A stretch of 39,904 nt of DNA from Pseudomonadota bacterium (lineage in GTDB: Bacteria > Pseudomonadota > Gammaproteobacteria > Burkholderiales > SG8-39): NCBI GenBank assembly GCA_026399375.1, contig JAPLRD010000099.1:1-39904 (forward strand), read 5' to 3'. The notes below the pieces were generated by a model, which saw nothing but the letters and a program-made list of their open reading frames with translations, was not told the DNA's origin and did not search any database. Of this stretch, positions 32,798 through 39,904 are shown piece after piece. A program made the translations under genes and the position numbers. Each line of letters starts with the position of its first letter. The stretch's first letter is position 1.

Positions 32798-32906
32798 TAT
32801 TGTTCTCCCCGAGGAAACAGCAGCGGGTACGGCAGGCGACAACTCCGGACAATCGGTCTAATCTGATATCGGCCACCAGGCGGCGAAACTTGAGCCGCTG
32901 CCGCGG

Positions 32907-32934
32907 TCCTCTGAAATACCTTGTATTTTCAGGA
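32907..32934. terminator. Hairpin at the 3' end of the acyl-CoA dehydrogenase gene
   Basis: CTGAAATAC (32911-32919) pairs with GTATTTTCAG (32923-32932) with one bulged T, around CTT, with flanking TCC/GGA. It lies 11 bp past the dehydrogenase stop on the minus strand and upstream of the HD-GYP gene. No T-tract follows, so termination is plausible but unproven. Confidence 0.4.
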
Positions 32935-32945
32935 AGGTGGCCGGC

Positions 32946-34082
32946 TTACAGACCGCGCGAGATCAATTCCTTCATCACTTCGGAGGTGCCGCCGTAGATG
33001 CGCGTCACGCGCGCGTCGGCATAGGCGCGCGCGATCGGGTATTCCGTCATGTAGCCATAGCCGCCGTGCAGCTGCAGCATGTCGTCCAGGCCGGCGCACA
33101 GGGTCTCGGTGGTGAAGAGTTTGGCGATCGCCGCCTCCTCCGCGGTGAGCTTGCGCCGCAGGTGTTCGCCCAGATAATAATCGACCATGATGCGCATGGC
33201 CGCGGCTTGCGTCTTCAGTTCGGCCAGTTTGAACTTGGAGTTCTGGAAATCGAATACGCTCTGGCCGAAGAGTTTCCGCTCCCGCGTGTAGCGGATGGTC
33301 TCGGCCAGCATCGCCTCCATGGTGGACGCGGCGCCCACTGCGATGATGAAACGCTCCTGCGCCAGTTCCTGCATCAGGTGGATGAAGCCCTTGTTCAACT
33401 CGCCCAGCAGGTTCGTGGCCGGGATGCGCACGTTGTCGAAGAACAGCTCCGCAGTGTCGGCCGCATGCTGGCCGATCTTCTCCAGCTTGAGCCCCTTCTT
33501 GAATCCGGGCCGGTCGGCCTCGACCAGGAACAGCGATACGCCCTTGGCGCCGGCGGCGGGATCGGTCTTCGCCACCACCACCACCAGGTCGCAATTGAGG
33601 CCGTTGCTGATGAAGGTCTTGCTGCCGTTGATCACGTATTCGTCGCCCTGTAATACGGCGCTGGTGCGCACGGCCTTGAGGTCGGAACCGGCGCCGGGTT
33701 CGCTCATGGCGATGGCGAGGATGCATTCGCCGCTGGCGCATTTCGGCAGCCAGCGGCGCTTCTGCTCTTCGGTGCCCAGGCGCAGGATGTAGGGCGCGAT
33801 GATGTCCGAATGCAGGGAGAATCCGGGGCCGCTGACGTTGGCTGCCGCCAGTTCCTCTATCAGTACTGCGCAGTGGCCGAAGTCGCCGCCGCCACCGCCG
33901 TATTCCTCAGACAGCGAAGTGCAAAGCAAGCCCTCGCGTCCGGCCTTGATCCAGGTCTCGCGATCGACGCGGCCGGCCTCGTCCCATTCGGCCTGGCGCG
34001 GCACGCACTCGCGCGCGACGAAGCGGCGCGCGGTGGCGCGGAACATTTCGTGGTCTTCGCGGTAGACCGTGCGTGTAATCAT
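32946..34082 (-). CDS. Acyl-CoA dehydrogenase
   Basis: A 378-residue single-subunit acyl-CoA dehydrogenase. N-terminal helices: RTVYREDHEMFRATARRFV and GLLCTSLSEEYGGGGGDFG. The FAD-binding domain has LAIAMSEPGAGSDLKAVRT and YVINGSKTFISNG. The C-terminal domain has RERKLFGQSVFDFQNSKF, LQLHGGYGYMTEYPIARAYADARV and IYGGTSEVMKELI, with Gly in place of the medium-chain catalytic Glu. A Glu in ELAQERFIIAVGA fits the isovaleryl/long-chain catalytic position. The ATG has AAGGA eight bases upstream. It follows the fadB-like gene, with family 1 repeat copy 3 between them. A role in beta-oxidation with the two upstream genes is likely. Confidence 0.93.
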   Translation of the reverse strand: MITRTVYREDHEMFRATARRFVARECVPRQAEWDEAGRVDRETWIKAGREGLLCTSLSEEYGGGGGDFGHCAVLIEELAAANVSGPGFSLHSDIIAPYILRLGTEEQKRRWLPKCASGECILAIAMSEPGAGSDLKAVRTSAVLQGDEYVINGSKTFISNGLNCDLVVVVAKTDPAAGAKGVSLFLVEADRPGFKKGLKLEKIGQHAADTAELFFDNVRIPATNLLGELNKGFIHLMQELAQERFIIAVGAASTMEAMLAETIRYTRERKLFGQSVFDFQNSKFKLAELKTQAAAMRIMVDYYLGEHLRRKLTAEEAAIAKLFTTETLCAGLDDMLQLHGGYGYMTEYPIARAYADARVTRIYGGTSEVMKELISRGL

Positions 34083-34146
34083 TGCTGCATTCCTTTGCTC
34101 GTTGCAATATGAGGCGCTGCTTCAAGCAGCCACTTCAAGATTTGCT

Positions 34147-34226
34147 TGTCATTCCGAGCGCAGCGAGGAATCTGCTTTTGCAGCAAATAAAAAGCAGATT
34201 CCTCAGCCTTCGGCTTCGGAATGACA
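34147..34226. repeat. 80-bp palindromic repeat, family 1, copy 3
   Basis: Begins TGTCATTCCGAG, ends TCGGAATGACA. Halves meet at AATCTGCTTTT...AAAAGCAGATT, giving a nearly full-length palindrome with an 11-base loop. It lies between the fadB-like and acyl-CoA dehydrogenase genes, ending nine bases before the fadB-like stop. Confidence 0.9.
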
Positions 34227-34234
34227 AACTTAAT

Positions 34235-36337
34235 TCAAACGAACACTTCGCCGGCGAGCGCCTTGTCGCGCACGATCTTCGGGCAGGCGTAGCGCTCGCC
34301 GTACTTCGCCGCGAGGTCATCGGCGCGCGCGGCGAATTTCGCCACGCCCACCGAGTTGATGAACTGCAGCGCGCCGCCAGCCCAGGCGGGGAAGCCGATG
34401 CCGAAGATGGAGCCGACGTTGGCGTCGGCGACGTTTCTGAGCACGCCTTCCTCAAGGCAGCGAGCCGACTCGATCGCCTGGATGTAGAGGATGCGGTCTT
34501 TCAGTTCCTGCATGTCCCAGGCCGTGCCCGGCTTTTCGAACAGGCGCTTCAGTTCGGGCCAGAGGAATTCTTCCCCGCCCGCGGGATATTCGTAGAATCC
34601 TGCGCCGCCGGCGCGGCCCGGGCGCTTGAACTCGTCCACCATGCGGTCGACCAATGCGTAGGCCGGATGCTGTCGAAAAATCCTGCCTTCCGCGGATGGG
34701 TCCGCGGCGGCCTGCTTGCGCGCCATCTGCGCCAGTTTCATCGACACTTCGTCGGCGATGGCGAGCGGCCCCACCGGCATGCCCGCCTGGCGCGCGGCGT
34801 TCTCGATCACAGGTGCCGGGATGCCTTCGAGCAGCATCGCCTGGCCCTCGCTCACCCAGGTGCTGAACACGCGGCTGGTGAAAAAGCCGCGTGAATCGTT
34901 GACCACGATGGGCGTCTTGCCGAGTTGCTGCACGTAATCGAAGGCGCGTGCCAGGGTGGCATCGGAAGTTTCTTTGCCGACGATGATCTCGACCAGTTGC
35001 ATCTTCTCCACCGGCGAGAAAAAATGCAGGCCGATGAAACGGTCGGGATGCTGCGACGCCTGCGCCAGGCCGGTGATCGGCAGCGTGGATGTGTTGGAAG
35101 CGAAAATCCCGTCCGGCGCGAGCCTGGGCTCCGCTTCCTTCGTGACCTTGGCCTTCAGTTCGCGATTTTCGAACACTGCCTCGACGATCAGGTCGCAGCC
35201 TGCGAGGTCATCGGCAGAGGCGGTGGTCTTGATCAAATCCAGCGTCTGCGCGGCGCCCGCGGCATCGGTGCGCCCTTGCTTGACGCGCTTCTCCAGCAGT
35301 TTTGCACTGTAAGCTTTGCCCTTCTCTGCCTGCTCGGGCGTCACGTCTTTCAGCACGCAGGGGATGCGCCGCGTGGCGTTGGCCCAGGCGATGCCCGCGC
35401 CCATCATGCCGGCGCCGAGAATGCCGACCCTGGTCGCTTTCCACTTCGGCACGTTCTTCGGGCGCGAGGCGCCGGACTTGATCGCGTTGAGGTTGAAAAA
35501 AAACGCGGTAATCATGTTGCGCGCGATCTGCCCGGTCATTAGCTTGGCCAGGTAGCGCGACTCGTTGCGCATGGCCGAATCGAAATCCGTCAGCGTGCCT
35601 TCGACCGCGCAGGAGAGTATCGCTTCGGGCGCGGGATACAGGCCGCGCGTCTTCTGCGTCAGCACTGCGGGGGCGACCACCACCATCATGGCGGCGCCCG
35701 GCGCGCGTGCCCCGCCGCCGGGAATCTTGAATTCCTTGCGGTCCCAGGGCTGTTTCGGCTCCGGGTTCGCTGCGATCCAGGCGCGGGCGCGCTTCAGCTG
35801 CATCGCTTCGCCCGGGCGCATCAGCTTGCCTTCGGCCAGCAGCGGCAGCGCCGCCTGCAATCCGAGCAGGCGCGTCATCTTGGTCACGCCGCCCGCGCCG
35901 GGAAGCAGGCCCAGGCTTGCCTCGGGGCAGCCGAGTTCGATTTTCGGATCGTCGACGCAGATGCGACAGTGCGCGGCGAGGCAGATTTCCCAGCCGCCGC
36001 CGAGCGCGGCACCGTTGATCGCCGCCACCACGGGCCGGCCGGAGAGCTCGAGCTTGCGGAACGCCGCCTTGATCGCCTCGATATTGCGGAACGCTGCGGG
36101 TGCGTCTTTTTCCGTGAGTTGCAGTACGCCTTTCAAATCGGCGCCGGCGAAGAAGCTGGATTTGGCGGAGGCCAGGATGACGCCGCGCAGCTTGTCTTTT
36201 TCCGCGATCACGCGCTCCACGCAGGCGATGAAATCCGCCTGCCAAGCCAGCGACATGGTGTTGACCGGGCCGTCGGGACTGTCGAAAGTCAGCGTGGCGA
36301 TGCCCTCGGCATCGGTTTCGTAGCGAATTTGGTTCAT
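34235..36337 (-). CDS. FadB-like bifunctional enoyl-CoA hydratase / 3-hydroxyacyl-CoA dehydrogenase
   Basis: A 700-residue two-domain beta-oxidation enzyme. The N-terminal crotonase domain has KSSFFAGADLKG, INGAALGGGWEICLAAHCRI (catalytic Glu present) and PEASLGLLPGAGG (second Glu present). The NAD-binding domain begins at about residue 320 with VGILGAGMMGAGIAW; GLHFFSPVEKMQLVEII carries the catalytic His; the C-terminal helical domain follows (GFYEYPAGG, SIFGIGFPAWAGGALQFINSVG). It hydrates trans-2-enoyl-CoA and oxidises the 3-hydroxyacyl-CoA. The ATG at 36337-36335 is preferred; an ATG six codons upstream is in frame but without a ribosome site. Its neighbours, the thiolase and an acyl-CoA dehydrogenase, complete a beta-oxidation set, each junction holding a family 1 repeat. 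Confidence 0.94.
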   Translation of the reverse strand: MNQIRYETDAEGIATLTFDSPDGPVNTMSLAWQADFIACVERVIAEKDKLRGVILASAKSSFFAGADLKGVLQLTEKDAPAAFRNIEAIKAAFRKLELSGRPVVAAINGAALGGGWEICLAAHCRICVDDPKIELGCPEASLGLLPGAGGVTKMTRLLGLQAALPLLAEGKLMRPGEAMQLKRARAWIAANPEPKQPWDRKEFKIPGGGARAPGAAMMVVVAPAVLTQKTRGLYPAPEAILSCAVEGTLTDFDSAMRNESRYLAKLMTGQIARNMITAFFFNLNAIKSGASRPKNVPKWKATRVGILGAGMMGAGIAWANATRRIPCVLKDVTPEQAEKGKAYSAKLLEKRVKQGRTDAAGAAQTLDLIKTTASADDLAGCDLIVEAVFENRELKAKVTKEAEPRLAPDGIFASNTSTLPITGLAQASQHPDRFIGLHFFSPVEKMQLVEIIVGKETSDATLARAFDYVQQLGKTPIVVNDSRGFFTSRVFSTWVSEGQAMLLEGIPAPVIENAARQAGMPVGPLAIADEVSMKLAQMARKQAAADPSAEGRIFRQHPAYALVDRMVDEFKRPGRAGGAGFYEYPAGGEEFLWPELKRLFEKPGTAWDMQELKDRILYIQAIESARCLEEGVLRNVADANVGSIFGIGFPAWAGGALQFINSVGVAKFAARADDLAAKYGERYACPKIVRDKALAGEVFV

Positions 36338-36370
36338 GGGTCTTTCTTCTTTCATAGTTTCAAACTTGTT

Positions 36371-36450
36371 TGTCATTCCGAGCAAAGCGAGGAATCTGCT
36401 GTTTCGTCTAACGAGAAGCAGATTCCTCGGGCTGTGCCCTCGGAATGACA
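36371..36450. repeat. 80-bp palindromic repeat, family 1, copy 4
   Basis: Begins TGTCATTCCGAG and ends CTCGGAATGACA, meeting at AATCTGCTGTT...AGAAGCAGATT. The right half-hairpin GGGCTGTGCCC differs from the other copies but still pairs with itself. It lies between the thiolase and fadB-like genes, ending 12 bases before the thiolase stop. Confidence 0.9.
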
Positions 36451-36462
36451 GATTGGGCCTTG

Positions 36463-37668
<1,206 letters not shown>

Positions 37669-37780
37669 TGTGGTCTCCCGGATCGGATTGACGGAGAACG
37701 GGTGCAGGCGTAGCTGCGCCGCGGATGGTCGATGATACAACTCTTCGATACGAGGCGCCCGTGGGCATCCGGTACGAACG

Positions 37781-37804
37781 CGTAACAAAAATCATTTTGT
37801 TAAG
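37781..37804. repeat. Partial family 2 hairpin, copy C
   Basis: CGTAACAAAA (37781-37790), ATCA loop, TTTTGTTAAG, matching hairpin 2 of the family 2 repeats except one mismatched pair. The preceding ATACGAGG echoes the start of copy A, but hairpin 1 is not recognisable. It lies in the 270-bp gap between thiolase and the Old Yellow Enzyme gene, which otherwise holds a TAGAAT (37849-37854) that could be a -10 box and no gene. Confidence 0.5.
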
Positions 37805-37938
37805 GGCGCCGGATCGTGCGTATCGGTCAATTCGCCGTGCCGGTGCGTTAGAATGGCGGACAACGATTCTTCTGCAGATTCTGTTCTTCTTCACACTCTC
37901 CGCCCCCGCATTTTTCCAAACTACGCGAGTAGAAATCC

Positions 37939-39042
37939 ATGTCCATTTCGGCCGCCCCGCTGTTCAAACCGTTTGCCATCAAGAATCTCAAGCTGGAGAA
38001 TCGCGTCGTCATGGCGCCGATGACGCGCAGTTTTGCGCCCGGGGGCGTGCCGGGGGCGGATGTCGCGGCCTACTATCGCCGGCGCGCTGAAAACAAAGTG
38101 GGTCTGATCATTACCGAAGGCACGGTGATCGATCACCCTGCCTCCACCAACGATCCCCGTGTACCGCATATCCACGGCGAAGCTGCGCTCTCCGGATGGG
38201 CGAAGGTGGTCGCGGAAGTTCACGCCGCGGGCGGCCGGATCATGCCGCAGATCTGGCATGTGGGCACGGTGCGAAAAATGGGCGACAAGCCGAATCCGGA
38301 GGCGCCGCCCATCGGGCCGTCGGGCCTGTTCAAGCCCGGGGTCAAGGTGGTCGAGCCGATGAGCGAGGCCGAGATCGAGTCGGTGATCGCCGCCTACGGT
38401 CGCGCGGCGGGGGAGGCCAGGAGCCTCGGATTCGACGGCGTCGAAATCCACGGCGCGCACGGCTACCTGATCGACCAGTTTTTCTGGGAAGGCACCAACC
38501 AGCGCAGCGACCGCTGGGGCGGGGACATGCTCGCGCGCACGCGTTTCGCGGCCGAAGTCGTGAAGTCCTGCCGCAGCAATGTCGGGCCCGATTTCCCCAT
38601 CGTGTTCCGCTATTCGCAGTGGAAGCAGCAGGACTACGCCGCGCGGCTCGCGACCACGCCGGAATTGCTGGGCAAGTTCCTCGCACCGCTGTCCGACGCC
38701 GGCGTCGACGTCTTCCACTGCTCGACCAGGCGATTCTGGGAACCGGAATTCGACGGCTCGCACCTCAACCTGGCCGGATGGACGAAGAAGCTGACCGGCA
38801 AGCCCGTAATCACCGTCGGTTCGGTGAGCCTGGACACGGACATGTTCGCCGCCTTCCGCGGCAAAGGCGCGACCATCACCAGCATCGACAAGCTGATCGA
38901 AATGTTCGAGCGTGATGAAGTGGACCTGGTCGCGGTGGGGCGCGCATTGCTGGTGGATCCGGCATGGGCGGCCAAGGTGCACGACGACCGCATGCAGGAT
39001 CTGCTGCCGTTTACCCCGGAGTCGATGAAGTCCTTGTCCTGA
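37939..39042 (+). CDS. Old Yellow Enzyme family NADH:flavin oxidoreductase
   Basis: A 367-residue FMN-dependent TIM-barrel reductase. N-terminal LFKPFAIKNLKLENRVVMAPMTRSFA (FMN loop), GLIITEGTVIDHP, IMPQIWHVGTV, the substrate-binding/active-site IHGAHGYLIDQFF with the HGAHGYL motif, NQRSDRWGG, and the phosphate-binding KPVITVGSV and VAVGRALLVDPAW are all clear. It reduces activated C=C bonds of enones or nitro-compounds, a role compatible with the xenobiotic/lipid genes nearby. The ATG at 37939 is chosen by family N-termini; its ribosome site is weak. Convergent with the CBS-pair gene downstream. Confidence 0.93.
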   Translation: MSISAAPLFKPFAIKNLKLENRVVMAPMTRSFAPGGVPGADVAAYYRRRAENKVGLIITEGTVIDHPASTNDPRVPHIHGEAALSGWAKVVAEVHAAGGRIMPQIWHVGTVRKMGDKPNPEAPPIGPSGLFKPGVKVVEPMSEAEIESVIAAYGRAAGEARSLGFDGVEIHGAHGYLIDQFFWEGTNQRSDRWGGDMLARTRFAAEVVKSCRSNVGPDFPIVFRYSQWKQQDYAARLATTPELLGKFLAPLSDAGVDVFHCSTRRFWEPEFDGSHLNLAGWTKKLTGKPVITVGSVSLDTDMFAAFRGKGATITSIDKLIEMFERDEVDLVAVGRALLVDPAWAAKVHDDRMQDLLPFTPESMKSLS

Positions 39043-39081
39043 ACGGCCTGCCGGTTCAGGTTAGCCCCGCGCGATGCGCGG
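39038..39081. terminator. Two hairpins between convergent OYE and CBS genes
   Basis: CCTGAACGGC pairs with GCCGGTTCAGG (39038-39060, one bulge), spanning the OYE stop, followed by a perfect CCGCGC/GCGCGG hairpin (39067-39081). They fill the 49-bp convergent gap and probably end both transcripts, though neither has a T-tract. Confidence 0.5.
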
Positions 39082-39091
39082 TCCATGGCGG

Positions 39092-39514
39092 TCAGCGGAT
39101 GTGCTTGCGCCGCTGCGCTTCCGAGACGAATTCTTCCAGGTCGGGGTCGAGCGCGTTGCGCGACGAGACGATCCCGACGGGTTTTCCGTTTTCGATCACC
39201 GGTACGTGACGAAAGCCGTTCTCGTGCATCATGAGCAACGCGAAGCCGAACGATTTTTCAGGATCGACCGTCTGCGGATCGTTGGTCATCACGTCGGCTA
39301 GTTTGGTAGTTTCGGCGTCGCGTCCCTTGGCCATGACGCGAAACACCGCGTCGCGCTCGGTAAAGATTCCGACCAGACGCTCTTCTTCAATGACCATGAC
39401 CGCGCCCACGTTCTTGCCCGCCATCAGTTTGGCGGCATTGCTCACGGTGGTATCCGGAGCGGCGGTGAGGAGCTTCTTCTTCTCCATCACGTGCTTTACC
39501 CGTTGGCTGAACAT
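39092..39514 (-). CDS. CBS-domain pair protein
   Basis: A 140-residue protein consisting almost only of two CBS domains (about residues 10-65 and 75-130): TTVSNAAKLMAGKNVGAVMVIEEERLVGIFTERD and KSFGFALLMMHENGFRHVPVIENGKPVGIVSSRN, each read in two parts. CBS pairs bind adenine nucleotides and act as energy or redox sensors; stand-alone ones often regulate a partner enzyme. The start ATG (39514-39512) has GGGGGA seven bases upstream. An FNR/ANR-type box lies about 165 bp upstream with a candidate -10 at the class II distance. The 347-bp region between here and 39862 holds that box and no convincing gene. Confidence 0.9.
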   Translation of the reverse strand: MFSQRVKHVMEKKKLLTAAPDTTVSNAAKLMAGKNVGAVMVIEEERLVGIFTERDAVFRVMAKGRDAETTKLADVMTNDPQTVDPEKSFGFALLMMHENGFRHVPVIENGKPVGIVSSRNALDPDLEEFVSEAQRRKHIR

Positions 39515-39646
39515 GGCGGTTTCCCCCTGCATTGCATTGGAATGTGCGCTTATTCGTCGCCATGGGTTTTCCCGGGTTCGATGGGCGCAAGTCGGACGGA
39601 AATCCGCTTGCGTCGCCTGTTTTACCCACAGCCAGCGCACCGGCGA

Positions 39647-39687
39647 TGTTACCGATGCTTTGAAATGGCGAGATTGACCTATATCAA
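39647..39687 (-). promoter_or_regulatory. FNR/ANR-type box and class II promoter for the CBS gene
   Basis: On the plus strand the box reads TTGACCTATATCAA (39674-39687), one base from TTGAT-N4-ATCAA. On the minus strand a TAACAT hexamer (39652-39647) is centred 31 bp from the box centre, the distance expected when a class II FNR site sits at -41.5 from the start (near 39639). This orientation fits the CBS gene; a plus-strand promoter for the edge gene has no matching -10. Confidence 0.58.
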
Positions 39688-39861
39688 CATCGGCAACATG
39701 GGAAAAGCCGGTGTGGCCGGTTGGCGGGGGCGTGGCAGCCAGCTGTCAAGGGCGCCCGCGTCAGAGCCAGGGCTCCGTCATTCATTGTTCCAAGCCCTTG
39801 ATGTGACGTAGAGGAGAGACAGTACTGGCTTTTTCGTTTGGATGCTGCTATAAGGGCAGGC

Positions 39862-39904
39862 ATGAACGAAGCCGTGCAGGAGCCGCAGGTTGAATTGTCG
39901 CGGG
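39862..39904 (+). CDS. Start of an unidentified gene at the right edge
   Basis: ATG at 39862 preceded by AAGGGCAGG, beginning MNEAVQEPQVELSR before the window ends. A TATAAG (39849-39854) lies too close to the start to be its own -10 if a normal leader is needed. Fourteen codons are too few to recognise a family. Confidence 0.35.
   Translation, partial: MNEAVQEPQVELSR

Noticed and set aside
11172-36450. CRISPR array interpretation of the repeated palindromes
   Set aside because: Copies are kilobases apart, 80-100 bp long and fill gene junctions singly; there are no regular spacers or cas genes.
39665-39811. Possible small plus-strand gene near the right edge
   Set aside because: The peptide is low-complexity, has no ribosome site and overlaps the FNR-type box.

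Overview
The window reads as a chromosomal segment of a GC-rich, aerobic, metabolically versatile betaproteobacterium, probably of the Burkholderiales/Rhodocyclales range. This rests on the coding style, glutamate/aspartate and oligopeptide ABC transporters, many acyl-CoA enzymes, an AtzE/AtzF/AtzG set, and TAGAAT-type -10 boxes. No rRNA, tRNA, CRISPR, prophage or transposase gene was seen. The genus cannot be fixed from the sequence alone.

Layout. 1-2.5 kb (minus): kaiC-kaiB-kaiB, a KaiA-less clock-like module behind an FNR/ANR-type box. 3-7 kb: acetoacetate-CoA ligase and two exported TPR proteins. 7.1-10.4 kb (plus): gltIJKL-type amino-acid ABC transporter with its own promoter and a terminator after the binding-protein gene. 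10.4-16.2 kb (minus): a fatty-acyl/xenobiotic lipid operon (pimCD-type acyl-CoA dehydrogenase pair, quinone/enone reductase-like MDR, MaoC hydratase, Nu-class GST, SDR). All four of its open gene junctions are occupied by palindromic repeat elements. 16.3-18 kb (plus): crotonase and SDR. 18.1-19.9 kb (minus): hypoxanthine-DNA glycosylase-like protein and an NHL-repeat lipoprotein. 20-29.1 kb (plus): a tightly coupled operon of allophanate hydrolase (atzF-like), a five-gene oligopeptide-type ABC transporter, atzG-like and atzE-like. 29.2-31 kb (plus): crotonase-fold protein and a beta-lactamase-fold serine hydrolase. 31-32.8 kb (minus): tandem HD/HD-GYP protein overlapping a flavin split-barrel protein. 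32.9-37.7 kb (minus): thiolase, FadB-like bifunctional enzyme and acyl-CoA dehydrogenase, with a repeat in each junction. 37.9-39 kb (plus): Old Yellow Enzyme. 39.1-39.5 kb (minus): CBS-pair protein behind a second FNR/ANR-type box. A new gene begins at the right edge.

The most striking part is the 20-29 kb operon. Its upstream region carries two NtrC-type dyads whose centres lie 32 bp apart, followed about 75 bp later by a sigma-54 promoter match with GG-N10-GC spacing. The genes encode uptake of a solute, an AtzG/AtzE amidase pair and an allophanate hydrolase. There is no cyanuric acid hydrolase in view. I infer a nitrogen-limitation-induced import and hydrolysis system for a ureido or biuret-like nitrogen compound. 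The second notable theme is three unrelated families of structured intergenic repeats. Two of them show compensatory base changes between copies, which points to selection on or origin from RNA/DNA hairpins.
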